Source of the DNA: Pseudomonas sp. MPC6
GTDB lineage: Bacteria > Pseudomonadota > Gammaproteobacteria > Pseudomonadales > Pseudomonadaceae
DNA length: 64,000 bases
Reading direction: 5' to 3'
Assembly (NCBI RefSeq): GCF_006094435.1
Contig: NZ_CP034783.1
Coordinates: 5,297,001-5,361,000 of the forward strand
Positions 51,400 to 60,144 of the stretch are shown in pieces. Position numbers and translations under genes: made by a program. The notes below the pieces were generated by a model. The model did not search any database, was not told the DNA's origin, and saw nothing but the letters and a program-made list of their open reading frames with translations. Positions within the stretch are counted from its first letter, which is position 1. The number at the start of each line of letters is the position of its first letter.

Positions 51400-51426
51400 A
51401 TAGACTCGGGCTTTTCGCAAAAGTTC
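51400..51426 (-). promoter_or_regulatory. AlgU-dependent promoter of algU (P1-like)
   Basis: On the minus strand GAACTT (51421-51426), 16 bp, then TCTAT (51400-51404). The stretch GAACTTTTGCGAAAAGCCCG followed by AGTCTAT closely resembles, from memory, the P. aeruginosa algU P1. It is 60 bp upstream of the algU start codon. Confidence 0.85.
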
Positions 51427-51593
51427 TCCCCCTCCAAGCAAGTTTCCTGCGGGCTCTGATTTGGCACGCACGAAAAGCGCAGCGCGAGTTAACCCGGCTG
51501 CGCGAATAATCTTGTCATCGGTTTCGCCGGTGAGGATCCAACCACGATCCTGCAACTGAAGCCGACACTGTCCCTTGATTCAGGCAACCTTCT

Positions 51594-51621
51594 ATTGATC
51601 TTGGGCCTTTGGCAAAAGTTC
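51594..51621 (-). promoter_or_regulatory. Possible second AlgU-type promoter
   Basis: On the minus strand GAACTT (51616-51621), 17 bp, then TCAAT (51594-51598). The -35 is perfect, the -10 matches TCtga only partly. It lies 254 bp upstream of algU, comparable to distal autoregulated promoters of this operon in P. aeruginosa. Confidence 0.4.
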
Positions 51622-51897
51622 CAAATATTTATAGCCGGAGCCAGCCGACATTGTGCAACCGTGGACAGAAAAGAGTGTTAAATCCACGATACAGTGAGGG
51701 TGTCGCCGAACCGGGGAGAAACCATCCGACGAAGCGTCCCCTTTTTTCCGTCACAGTAGTTTCACAATGCCATACAGGCTCGGCTATTGTGCCGCTCCCC
51801 CCCTCTATATACTAGTGGGCTGTGTGGCTGTCTTGACTCGCCGATCCAGGTGTCATGCGCCAACCCCGACCCGGGTCGCTTAGAGCGGAATCCTGAA

Positions 51898-53514
51898 ATG
51901 AGCCAACAGTTTCAACATGATGTTCTGGTAATTGGCAGCGGCGCTGCCGGCTTGAGCCTTGCGCTGACCTTGCCCGATCATTTGCGCATTGCCGTACTGA
52001 GCAAAGGCAACCTCGCCAATGGCTCGACTTTCTGGGCCCAGGGCGGTGTCGCAGCCGTCCTGGATGACACCGACACCGTTGAGTCCCACGTCGATGACAC
52101 GCTCAATGCCGGCGGCGGCCTGTGTCACGAAGACGCCGTGCGCTTTACCGTCGAGCACAGCAAAGAAGCCATTCAATGGTTGATCGACCAGGGCGTGCCG
52201 TTTACCCGCGATGAACAGTCAGGTACCGAGGACGGTGGATTCGAGTTCCACCTGACCCGTGAAGGAGGCCACAGTCATCGGCGCATCATCCATGCCGCCG
52301 ATGCCACGGGCGCCGCGATTTTCAAGACCTTGCTCGACAAAGCCCGGCAACGGCCGAACATCGAACTGCTGGAACAGCGGGTTGCGATCGACCTGATCAC
52401 CGAAAAACGCCTGGGCCTGGAAGGCGACCGCTGTCTCGGCGCCTACGTGCTCAATCGGGGCACAGGAGAAGTCGACACCTACGGCGCGCGCTTTGTGATC
52501 CTCGCGTCCGGCGGCGCCGCCAAGGTCTACCTCTATACCAGCAACCCTGACGGCGCCTGTGGTGACGGCATCGCCATGGCCTGGCGCTCCGGCTGCCGGG
52601 TAGCCAATCTGGAATTCAACCAGTTCCACCCCACCTGCCTCTATCACCCGCAAGCCAAGAGCTTCCTGGTCACCGAAGCCCTGCGCGGCGAGGGTGCGCA
52701 CCTGAAGCTGCCCAACGGCGAACGCTTCATGCAGCGCTTCGACCCACGCGCCGAACTGGCCCCCCGGGACATCGTCGCCCGGGCCATCGACCACGAGATG
52801 AAGCGCCTGGGTATCGATTGCGTTTACCTGGACATCAGCCATAAGCCCGAAGCCTTCATCAAGGCTCATTTCCCGACGGTGTACGAGCGCTGCCTCGAGT
52901 TTTCCATCGACATCACCAAGCAACCGATCCCGGTGGTGCCGGCGGCGCACTACACCTGCGGCGGCGTGATGGTCGATCAGCAGGGCCGCACCGACGTGCC
53001 GGGCCTCTACGCCATTGGCGAAACCAGTTTCACCGGCCTGCACGGAGCCAACCGCATGGCCAGCAACTCCTTGCTGGAGTGCTTCGTTTACGCGCGCTCG
53101 GCAGCGGCAGACATTCTTGAGCAGTTGCCCCAGGTGTCGATTCCTGCCGCCCTGCCCGTCTGGGATGCGAGCCAGGTCACCGATTCCGACGAAGACGTGA
53201 TCATTGCGCACAACTGGGATGAGCTGCGGCGATTCATGTGGGACTACGTGGGAATCGTGCGCACCAACAAGCGCCTGCAGCGAGCCCAGCACCGCGTGCG
53301 CCTGTTGCTGGACGAGATCGACGAGTTCTACAGCAATTACAAGGTCAGTCGCGACCTGATCGAGTTGCGTAACCTGGCCCAGGTGGCCGAGCTGATGATT
53401 CAGTCAGCCATGGAGCGCAAGGAAAGTCGCGGCCTGCATTACACCCTCGACTACCCGAACATGCTGCCGGACGCCCTCGACACTATTCTGGTGCCGCCCA
53501 CCTACGCCGACTGA
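51898..53514 (+). CDS. nadB: L-aspartate oxidase
   Basis: A 538-residue flavoenzyme oxidising aspartate to iminoaspartate, the first step of NAD synthesis. The FAD motif [15 protein letters not shown] is at about 11-25. Succinate dehydrogenase-like motifs include [35 protein letters not shown] and HYTCGGV. ATG 51898 opens MSQQFQHDV; an upstream extension is not conserved. Divergent from algU, the usual Pseudomonas order. The 3' end overlaps ygfX by 32 bp. Confidence 0.96.
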   Translation: MSQQFQHDVLVIGSGAAGLSLALTLPDHLRIAVLSKGNLANGSTFWAQGGVAAVLDDTDTVESHVDDTLNAGGGLCHEDAVRFTVEHSKEAIQWLIDQGVPFTRDEQSGTEDGGFEFHLTREGGHSHRRIIHAADATGAAIFKTLLDKARQRPNIELLEQRVAIDLITEKRLGLEGDRCLGAYVLNRGTGEVDTYGARFVILASGGAAKVYLYTSNPDGACGDGIAMAWRSGCRVANLEFNQFHPTCLYHPQAKSFLVTEALRGEGAHLKLPNGERFMQRFDPRAELAPRDIVARAIDHEMKRLGIDCVYLDISHKPEAFIKAHFPTVYERCLEFSIDITKQPIPVVPAAHYTCGGVMVDQQGRTDVPGLYAIGETSFTGLHGANRMASNSLLECFVYARSAAADILEQLPQVSIPAALPVWDASQVTDSDEDVIIAHNWDELRRFMWDYVGIVRTNKRLQRAQHRVRLLLDEIDEFYSNYKVSRDLIELRNLAQVAELMIQSAMERKESRGLHYTLDYPNMLPDALDTILVPPTYAD

Positions 53515-53935
53515 ATGTGAGCCGGACCCGCAGGCGTCGGTGCAGATCCGCCGCCTGCGAATCCCGGGGCACACAGATCGATCGGTCATGCCACTCGCCC
53601 CGCAGACGAAAACGCAGCACCACGATCAAGGGGAGCGCCAGGCTGTCCGGCCGCAGTTGCACCGGTTGCCAGCCCGCTGCCTGGTTCCACAACTGCCAGC
53701 CATCCCCATCGCGACGCAAGCCGCGAAACGCCCGGGGGTGCGTCAGCAGAATCTGCCGCGGCAACACCCGCACGCCGTGCGCCACGCACAACGAAACGCC
53801 GAGCAGACTGGCCCAGACCGGTATCGACAGCAGACACAACGCACCCAGCGCGAACAGCTGGGCCAACAGGTACACCGCCAGCAGCAGCCGTGAGGCGTGC
53901 CAGCGGCATTCGAACGAATTACTTGGGCTGGACAC
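53483..53935 (-). CDS. ygfX: YgfX family inner-membrane protein
   Basis: A 150-residue protein with two close membrane segments (about 16-52) and a soluble C-terminal half. The [17 protein letters not shown] start and [12 protein letters not shown] fit YgfX/CptA, the putative toxin partner of CptB/SdhE reported in E. coli, although that TA role is debated. It starts with GTG and overlaps the sdhE stop by 17 bp. Its 3' end is convergent with and overlaps nadB. Confidence 0.88.
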   Translation of the reverse strand: MSSPSNSFECRWHASRLLLAVYLLAQLFALGALCLLSIPVWASLLGVSLCVAHGVRVLPRQILLTHPRAFRGLRRDGDGWQLWNQAAGWQPVQLRPDSLALPLIVVLRFRLRGEWHDRSICVPRDSQAADLHRRLRVRLTFSRRRWAAPE

Positions 53936-54173
53936 GATCCAGGATCATGCGCACCATGCGCTGCAGCTCCGGATCTTCCGATTCGGCGCGTTCCATGAAC
54001 CAGCCGAACATGTCCTGATCTTCGCATTCGAGCAACCTGACGTAGCAGGCGCGGTCGACTTCGTTGAGGTGCGGATAAACCTCTTTCACGAACGGCACCA
54101 GCAACACGTCAAGTTCAAGCATGCCGCGACGGCTGTGCCAGTAGAGGCGATTCAGTTCAACATCTTCGACCAT
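53919..54173 (-). CDS. sdhE: FAD assembly factor SdhE (YgfY)
   Basis: An 84-residue protein that promotes flavin attachment to succinate dehydrogenase. The conserved N-terminal motif is [19 protein letters not shown] (about 6-24), containing the RGxxE core (RRGMLE). ATG 54173 is set by GAGGAG 7 bp upstream. Overlaps ygfX in the usual sdhE-ygfX pair; divergent from ygfZ. Confidence 0.94.
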   Translation of the reverse strand: MVEDVELNRLYWHSRRGMLELDVLLVPFVKEVYPHLNEVDRACYVRLLECEDQDMFGWFMERAESEDPELQRMVRMILDRVQPK

Positions 54174-54321
54174 GGAGCGCTCCTCAAATAGGCGGCAAGT
54201 ATACAGCCCCATGCTCCGTCGAACACTCGGCTTTGGTCAGGCAACAGGGTCTTTTGTGAACTACCCATTTCATGGGCGCCCCCTTATGATGTCCCCCAGA
54301 CTTTTTATCCTGCGATGACCC

Positions 54322-55263
54322 ATGGCCGACTCAGCTTTTTTCTGCACCCTGTCTCACGAAGGCGTTCTCGCGGTCCGCGGCGCGGATGCCGGTAAATTCC
54401 TGCAAGGCCAACTGACCTGCAACCTCGATTACCTGAGCGACACCCGGGCCAGCCTTGGCGCGCGCTGCACGCAAAAAGGCCGGATGCAGTCGAGTTTCCG
54501 CATCCTGCTGGAAGGTGACGGCGTCGTGCTGGCCATGGCCAGCGAGTTGCTGGAGCCACAACTGGCGGACCTGAAAAAGTACGCGGTGTTCTCCAAATCC
54601 AAATTGACCGATGAAAGCGCCGCCTGGGTGCGCTTCGGCATCGAGCATGGCGATGCCGCACTGCTCGGCCTGGGTCTTGGGCTGCCGACAGAAACCGACA
54701 GTGTCGTGCGCAAGGATGGCCTGATTGCCATCCGCGTCTCGCCCGATCGCGCCGAACTCTGGGCCGGCGCCGATCAAGCGGACGTCCTCAAGGGCAAGCT
54801 GTCGGCGCTGCTGACCGAAGGCGATCTGAATCAATGGTTGTTGGGCCAGGTCCGCGCCGGGATCGGTCAGGTCATGCCGGGCACGCGTGAACTGTTCATC
54901 CCGCAGATGCTCAACCTGCAAGCCGTCGGTGGCGTGAGTTTCAAGAAAGGGTGCTACACCGGCCAGGAAATCGTCGCGCGGATGCAGTACCTGGGCAAAC
55001 TCAAGCGCCGCCTGTATCGCCTGCACCTGGATGCCGACCAATTGCCGGAACCCGGTACACCGCTGTTTTCGCCGACCCATGGCAGCGCTATCGGCGAAGT
55101 GGTGCTTGCCGCCCGCGCCGGGCAAAACATTGAACTCCTGGCCGTGCTGCAAGCCGAAGCAGCAGAAGGTGGCGATATTCACCTGGGCGCGCTCGAAGGG
55201 CCAGCCTTGCACCTGCTCGACCTGCCTTATCAACTGGACCGCGATCGCGAAATCCAGCGCTGA
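54322..55263 (+). CDS. ygfZ: Folate-binding protein YgfZ
   Basis: A 313-residue tetrahydrofolate-binding protein needed for maturation of certain [4Fe-4S] enzymes. The signature KKGCYTGQEIVARMQYLGK is at about 208-226, with the functional Cys211. The fold is GcvT-like. Divergent from sdhE by 148 bp, as in many gammaproteobacteria. Length matches the family. Confidence 0.94.
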   Translation: MADSAFFCTLSHEGVLAVRGADAGKFLQGQLTCNLDYLSDTRASLGARCTQKGRMQSSFRILLEGDGVVLAMASELLEPQLADLKKYAVFSKSKLTDESAAWVRFGIEHGDAALLGLGLGLPTETDSVVRKDGLIAIRVSPDRAELWAGADQADVLKGKLSALLTEGDLNQWLLGQVRAGIGQVMPGTRELFIPQMLNLQAVGGVSFKKGCYTGQEIVARMQYLGKLKRRLYRLHLDADQLPEPGTPLFSPTHGSAIGEVVLAARAGQNIELLAVLQAEAAEGGDIHLGALEGPALHLLDLPYQLDRDREIQR

Positions 55264-55297
55264 ATGCAGCACTTGTCGCAATACCCAGAGAGTCGAA

Positions 55298-56119
55298 ATG
55301 AGCAAGCTGGCGGATAAGGTCCAACAGGATTTGGTTGCGGCCATCGATAACGATGACCTGGTTCTGCCAACATTACCGGAAGTGGCCTTGCAGATTCGCA
55401 AGGCCGCCGAAGACCCGGAAATCAGCGTCAGTACGCTCAGCAAAGTGATCGCTCGCGATACCGCGTTGTCGGCGCGCCTGATCAAGGTGGTCAACAGCCC
55501 GCTGCTGCGCGCGATCCGGGAAGTCACTGACCTGCACACGGCGATCACTCGCCTGGGCGTCAATTACAGCAGCAACCTGGCGATCGGCCTGGTGATGGAA
55601 CAGATTTTCCATGCCCGCTCCGAGGTGGTGGAACAGAAAATGCGCGACGTCTGGCGCAAAAGCCTGGAAATCGCCGGGGTCAGCTATGCGCTGTGCCGGC
55701 GTTACACCCGACTCAAACCCGATCAGGCCGCCCTCGGTGGGCTGGTGCATCAGATCGGTGTGCTGCCGATCCTGACCTACGCCGAAGACCACAATGAGCT
55801 GCTGTCCGATTCGATCAGCCTGAATCATGTGATCGACCAGATCCATCCATTGATCGGCGACAAACTGCTCAGGGTCTGGGAGTTTCCGGAGATGCTGGTG
55901 CAGGTGCCCGGGATGTACCTGGACTTCGACCGCCAGTCCGAACGGGTCGATTATGTCGACCTGGTGCAGGTGGCCTGCCTGTTTTGCTACAGGGGCACTG
56001 ACCACCCGCTGGCCGAAATCGACGCGGCCAGTGTGCCGGCGTTCAGGAAGCTGAGAATTGATCTGGAGAACGAGGTGCAATGCAGGGCACTGGAAGAATC
56101 GCGGTCGATGTTTTATTAA
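55298..56119 (+). CDS. HDOD domain protein
   Basis: A 273-residue protein consisting of one HDOD domain (LPTLPEVALQIRKAAEDPEI at about 24-43, then IARDTALSARLIKVVNSPLL). The metal-binding HD pair of true HD phosphohydrolases is not seen, as usual in HDOD. Such proteins act in signalling or motility control without known enzymatic activity. It follows ygfZ by 34 bp and may be cotranscribed. AGAGAG lies 6 bp before ATG. Confidence 0.9.
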   Translation: MSKLADKVQQDLVAAIDNDDLVLPTLPEVALQIRKAAEDPEISVSTLSKVIARDTALSARLIKVVNSPLLRAIREVTDLHTAITRLGVNYSSNLAIGLVMEQIFHARSEVVEQKMRDVWRKSLEIAGVSYALCRRYTRLKPDQAALGGLVHQIGVLPILTYAEDHNELLSDSISLNHVIDQIHPLIGDKLLRVWEFPEMLVQVPGMYLDFDRQSERVDYVDLVQVACLFCYRGTDHPLAEIDAASVPAFRKLRIDLENEVQCRALEESRSMFY

Positions 56120-56120
56120 A

Positions 56121-56199
56121 GCTTCGCTCCGCTCCTACAGATCATAACAAACCGTAGGAGCGAGCGGTGCGGCGATCCGACTTGCCCGCGAAGAGGCCG
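56121..56199. repeat. REP-like inverted pair
   Basis: GCTTCGCTCCGCTCCTACAG at 56121-56140 faces CGTAGGAGCGAGCGGTGCGG from about 56153, followed by CGATCCGACTTGCCCGCGAA G. The pair is short and diverged. It lies between the convergent HDOD and tctE-like genes. Confidence 0.65.
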
Positions 56200-56211
56200 G
56201 CACTGGCACCA

Positions 56212-57600
56212 TCAATCTCCCGCAATAAAACTCACCCGCACCTTCAACCCCGCCTGCTCGCCATCATGCAGGCTGATCTGCGCCAGGTGCGCGCGGCAGA
56301 TCTCGCCGACAATCGCCAGGCCCAACCCGGACCCGGCCACCTGCTGATTGCGTCGATAGAAACGCTCGAACACCCGATCACGCTCTTCAAGCGGAATTCC
56401 GGGGCCATCGTCCTCGACCTCCAGCACGGCCGGCGCGGTCACCCGCAAAATCACGTTGCCGCCCGGTGGCGTGTGCGCCAGGGCGTTATCCACCAGATTG
56501 CTCAGCAATTCATTCAACAGCGTCGGTTCACCGCGCAGCCACACCGGTTCATCCGCTTCCAGCGCCAGTGCCACGCCACGCTTGTGCGCCAACGGCGCCA
56601 TCGCCATGCCGAGTTCGCGCGCCAACTGACTGAGGTCCAGCAACTGTGCACCGCCCTCGGCGATCGCCCGCGCGCCATTCTCCACCCGTGCCAGGGACAG
56701 CAGCTGGTTCGCCAGGTGGGTCAGGCGATCCGTGCCCTGGGCCGCGGTTTCCAGCGTGCTGCGCCAGGTGTGCGGTTCGGTGGAGCGCAGGCCCAGTTCG
56801 AGCCGGGCCTTGAGCGCCGCCAGGGGCGTGCGCAGTTCATGGGCCGCATCGGCAATGAACTGCGCCTGTCGCTCGAACTGTCCGCGCAGGCGTTCGGTAA
56901 AGTGATTGAGCGCACGCACCAGCGGCCACAACTCGTGTTGCACTTCCACCAGCGGCAACGGCCGCAAATCATCGGGCTGGCGCTCTTCCACCGCTGTGCG
57001 CAAGCGCTCCAGCGGGCGCAGTGCCGCGCTGACCGCGAACCACACCATCAACAACGCTCCGATGGCCAGCATACCCAGCCGCAGCAAGGTGTCCGCCGCC
57101 AGGCTGCGTGCCATGCTGACCCGCGCCTCATCGGTTTCCGCTACGCGGATTTCCGCCATGCCGTTCATGTTCGGCTCGCTCACGGGCTTGAGCAGGCTGA
57201 CCACCCGTACGTTCTGCCCTTGGTATTTAGCGTTGTAGAAGCGTGCCAGCGCCGGATAGTCATCCGTGCGCGGTGTACCCGGCGGTGGTGGCGGCAGGTT
57301 TTCGTAGCCGGAAATCAGCTTCTGGTTGATGTCGTTGACCAGGTAGAAAATCCGCCCGGCGCTGTCGTAGGCAAAGGTGTCGAGGGCCACGTAAGGCACA
57401 TCGGCACTGAGGCTGCCGTCACGCTGGGACACCCCGGCGGCGATGGTCCGCGCCGAGGCCAGCAACGTCCGGTCATAGGCGGTGTCGGCGGCTTCGCGAC
57501 CGTTCCAGTACGCACTCAAACCACTGGCCAGCATCAGCACCACCAGCAACAGCGCGAGGTTCCACAGCAACCGCCAGCGCAGGCTGCTGGGCTTATGCAT
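56212..57600 (-). CDS. tctE: Sensor histidine kinase, TctE-like
   Basis: A 462-residue kinase with two membrane segments (about 10-30 and 172-192) around a periplasmic sensor domain, then HAMP-like (about 195-245), HisKA (phospho-acceptor His254 in DAAHELRTPLAALK) and HATPase (N box NLVDNALAHT, G boxes DDGPGIP and GSGLGLAIV). It overlaps tctD by 8 bp. With tctCBA nearby, it most likely senses citrate or other tricarboxylates and phosphorylates TctD. Confidence 0.9.
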   Translation of the reverse strand: MHKPSSLRWRLLWNLALLLVVLMLASGLSAYWNGREAADTAYDRTLLASARTIAAGVSQRDGSLSADVPYVALDTFAYDSAGRIFYLVNDINQKLISGYENLPPPPPGTPRTDDYPALARFYNAKYQGQNVRVVSLLKPVSEPNMNGMAEIRVAETDEARVSMARSLAADTLLRLGMLAIGALLMVWFAVSAALRPLERLRTAVEERQPDDLRPLPLVEVQHELWPLVRALNHFTERLRGQFERQAQFIADAAHELRTPLAALKARLELGLRSTEPHTWRSTLETAAQGTDRLTHLANQLLSLARVENGARAIAEGGAQLLDLSQLARELGMAMAPLAHKRGVALALEADEPVWLRGEPTLLNELLSNLVDNALAHTPPGGNVILRVTAPAVLEVEDDGPGIPLEERDRVFERFYRRNQQVAGSGLGLAIVGEICRAHLAQISLHDGEQAGLKVRVSFIAGD

Positions 57601-58264
57601 CGCGGCTTTCCAGCAAATAGCCGAGACCGCGGAACGTCACGATAGCGACCGGATACCCGTCGAGCTTCTTGCGCAGGCGATGAACGTAGATCTCGATGGC
57701 GTCGGGGCTGGCCTCTTCGTCCAGGCCGAACACCTGGGCGGCCAGTTGCTCTTTGCTCATCACCCGGCCGGGACGGGCGATCAGGGCCTCGAGCACCGCC
57801 TGCTCGCGGGAGGTCAGGGTCAGCAGTTCTTCGCCCAGGGTAAAGCGCCGGGTGTCGAGATCGTAAGCCAGCACCCCGCAGGTCTGCTGACGTTCGCCAC
57901 CGAGCACACTGCGGCGCAGCAAGGCTTTGACCCGGGCTTCGAGCTCGGTCAGTTCGAACGGTTTGGCCAGGTAGTCGTCGGCGCCCAGGTTCAGGCCATG
58001 GACTCGGTCCTTGACGTCGCTGCGGGCCGTCAGCATCAGCACCGGCAGGTTCTTGCCCCGGGCCCGCAGGCGCGCCAGCACTTCAAAACCGTCCATGCGC
58101 GGCAGGCCGACATCGAGGATCGCCATGGCGTATTCCTCGCTGCTCAAGGCCAGGTCGGCCGCCACACCGTCGTGCAGCACATCCACGGTCAGGCCGGTGC
58201 TCTTGAGCGCCTGGGCGACACTTTCAGCGAGCTGCAGATGGTCTTCGACGAGCAGAACACGCAT
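57593..58264 (-). CDS. tctD: OmpR-family response regulator, TctD-like
   Basis: A 223-residue regulator. The receiver domain has the phospho-acceptor Asp51 (AILDVGLPRMDG) and acidic pair EDH at 7-9, and the winged-helix output domain (about 125-220) contains AIEIYVHRLRKKLDG. The genes tctD-tctE face away from tctCBA with 384 bp between tctD and tctC. Three GAAAG half-sites (58353-58382) in that gap are likely binding sites. Confidence 0.9.
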   Translation of the reverse strand: MRVLLVEDHLQLAESVAQALKSTGLTVDVLHDGVAADLALSSEEYAMAILDVGLPRMDGFEVLARLRARGKNLPVLMLTARSDVKDRVHGLNLGADDYLAKPFELTELEARVKALLRRSVLGGERQQTCGVLAYDLDTRRFTLGEELLTLTSREQAVLEALIARPGRVMSKEQLAAQVFGLDEEASPDAIEIYVHRLRKKLDGYPVAIVTFRGLGYLLESRDA

Positions 58265-58352
58265 GGCTAGTTACCTCATTCAGGGATGTTCGACGCCATT
58301 GTTTGGCGCGGAGTTTACAGCCGCCTCCGCCGCTGTGAAGCCCGAAAACCGT

Positions 58353-58382
58353 GAAAGCCCGCTGAAAGGTTAGCGAAAGGTT
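58353..58382. promoter_or_regulatory. Three half-sites at 11-bp spacing, likely TctD-binding region
   Basis: GAAAGCCC (58353), GAAAGGTT (58364) and GAAAGGTT (58375) start exactly 11 bp apart in direct orientation. OmpR-family regulators bind such head-to-tail repeats as dimers. The position, between tctD and tctC, fits control of either or both transcripts. Confidence 0.6.
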
Positions 58383-58507
58383 CGACCGTTAGAGTCGGCC
58401 CACGGATGGTTTCGACCCCAAGCCATCACACCGTGCTTTGAAATGTAGCTCTCGAAAAACGCCTTGATGCGTTTTCGCCAATAAGAACAATAACGAGGTA
58501 CTGCACC

Positions 58508-58609
58508 ATGCTGTCATTACAGCTCCAGGCTCACCCTCCCCTTCCTTTCCCATCGTTCACGCTCGCCAGCGCCAAACCCGGCTGCACGGCGCAACACCGT
58601 CGCTTCTGA
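58508..58609 (+). CDS. Possible 33-residue small ORF in the tctC leader
   Basis: ATG at 58508 with ACGAGGT about 9 bp upstream begins a 33-codon frame (MLSLQLQAHPPLPFPSFTLA and on to AQHRRF), stopping at 58607-58609, 39 bp before tctC. The Pro-rich peptide matches no family I know. It could be a leader peptide for tctC translation or transcription. The porin gene opdH, which often precedes tctC in pseudomonads, is absent here. Confidence 0.35.
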   Translation: MLSLQLQAHPPLPFPSFTLASAKPGCTAQHRRF

Positions 58610-58648
58610 AACATCCCCAAAAACAACAACTCCCGTGGAGACAAAAAA

Positions 58649-59626
58649 ATGAATCGATCACTGCGCCGTTTTGCCCTCGCCGCCAGCTGCATGCTGTTTG
58701 CCGGCCAACTGATGGCCGAGCCCAAACGCCCGGAATGCATCGCCCCGGCCTCGCCAGGCGGCGGTTTCGACCTGACCTGCAAACTGGTGCAAAGCGCGCT
58801 GGTGAATCAGAAGCTGCTGAGCAAACCCATGCGCGTGACCTACATGCCCGGCGGTGTCGGCGCCGTGGCGTACAACGCCGTGGTGGCGCAGCGTCCGGCC
58901 GACGCCGGCACACTGGTCGCCTGGTCCAGCGGTTCGCTGCTGAACCTGGCCCAGGGCAAATTCGGTCGTTTCGATGAAAACGCCGTGCGCTGGCTGGCGG
59001 CGGTCGGCACCAGCTATGGCGCCATCGCGGTGAAAAACGATTCGCCTTACAAAAACCTCGACGACCTGGTCAAGGCGCTGAAGAAAGACCCGAGCACCGT
59101 GGTCATCGGCTCCGGCGGCACCGTCGGCAGCCAGGACTGGATGCAGACCGCCCTGATCGCCAAGGCCGCCGGCATCAACCCGCGGGACTTGCGTTATGTC
59201 GCCCTCGAAGGTGGCGGGGAAATCGCCACCGCGCTGCTCGGCGGCCACATCCAGGTCGGCAGCACCGACATCTCCGACTCCATGCCGCACATCCTGAGCG
59301 GCGACATGCGCCTGCTGGCGGTGTTCTCCGAGAAGCGTCTGGACGAGCCGGAAATGAAGGACATCCCGACCGCCAAGGAGCAAGGCTACGACATCGTCTG
59401 GCCCGTGGTCCGCGGGTTCTACCTCGGGCCAAAGGTCAGCGACGAAGACTACGCCTGGTGGAAAGACTCCTTCGACAAACTGCTGGCTTCCGACGAGTTC
59501 GCCAAGCTGCGCGATCAGCGCGAGCTCTTCCCGTTCGCCATGACCGGCCCGGAGCTGGACGTCTACGTGAAGAAGCAGGTAGCGGACTACAAAGTGCTGG
59601 CCAAAGAGTTCGGCCTGATCCAGTGA
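58649..59626 (+). CDS. tctC: Tripartite tricarboxylate transporter substrate-binding protein TctC
   Basis: A 325-residue periplasmic binding protein of the Bug/TctC family with a signal peptide (about 1-23, ending LMA). Family motifs are ECIAPASPGGGFDLTC (about 29-44), MPGGVGAVAYN and GTVGSQDW. It captures citrate or similar acids and delivers them to TctAB. GTGGAG lies 8 bp before ATG. First main gene of the tctCBA operon. Confidence 0.93.
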   Translation: MNRSLRRFALAASCMLFAGQLMAEPKRPECIAPASPGGGFDLTCKLVQSALVNQKLLSKPMRVTYMPGGVGAVAYNAVVAQRPADAGTLVAWSSGSLLNLAQGKFGRFDENAVRWLAAVGTSYGAIAVKNDSPYKNLDDLVKALKKDPSTVVIGSGGTVGSQDWMQTALIAKAAGINPRDLRYVALEGGGEIATALLGGHIQVGSTDISDSMPHILSGDMRLLAVFSEKRLDEPEMKDIPTAKEQGYDIVWPVVRGFYLGPKVSDEDYAWWKDSFDKLLASDEFAKLRDQRELFPFAMTGPELDVYVKKQVADYKVLAKEFGLIQ

Positions 59627-59684
59627 TCGCCTCTGTCTAGCGGCTGCGGCCCCGGTTCTCGGGGGCGCGGCCCAGGAGTTTCTC

Positions 59685-60143
59685 ATGCTCTTACAACGCA
59701 TTTTCGCTTCGGTGCTGTTGCTGGCCTGCATCGGCCTGGCACTGATGGCGTGGCCGTATCAAGCGGCTTTTTCCTACGAACCGGTGGGACCTCGAGCCTT
59801 TCCGCTGCTGATGCTCGGCCTGATGGGCCTTGGCTTGCTGTACATGGTGTTTCGCCCGACACCAATCATCCACAGTGATGACGACCCGAAACTGGACCGC
59901 GAAACCCTGACCAAAATCGGCATTTGCGTGGTGCTGTTGCTGGTGTTCGCCGGGACCTTCGAACCCCTTGGTTTCATCGTCGCCAGCATTCTGATCGGAG
60001 TTCCCATGGCTCGCCTGTATGGCGGTCGCTGGCTGCCCAGTGCAGTGATTATCAGCGTGATGGCCGTCGGTCTTTATCTGCTGTTCGACAAAGTGATGGA
60101 CGTGCCACTGCCGCTGGGCGTGCTCGACGTTCTGGAGAACTGA
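59685..60143 (+). CDS. tctB: Tripartite tricarboxylate transporter small membrane subunit TctB
   Basis: A 152-residue protein with four hydrophobic segments (about 4-22, 37-56, 76-100 and 110-132), the DctQ-like small subunit. Its opening has FSYEPVGPRAFPLLMLGLMG, the conserved loop of the family. It lies between tctC (58-bp gap) and tctA (1-bp gap). Confidence 0.9.
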   Translation: MLLQRIFASVLLLACIGLALMAWPYQAAFSYEPVGPRAFPLLMLGLMGLGLLYMVFRPTPIIHSDDDPKLDRETLTKIGICVVLLLVFAGTFEPLGFIVASILIGVPMARLYGGRWLPSAVIISVMAVGLYLLFDKVMDVPLPLGVLDVLEN

Positions 60144-60144
60144 T

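Larger units (their letters stand above)
51341..51897. other. 557-bp divergent region algU/nadB
   Basis: Contains one clear and one possible AlgU-type promoter for algU, and the nadB upstream region. A 12-bp A/T run (CCAAATATTTATAG, near 51621) is a likely standard promoter element. A short minus-strand frame inside (51334-51555) is not supported as a gene. Confidence 0.6.
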
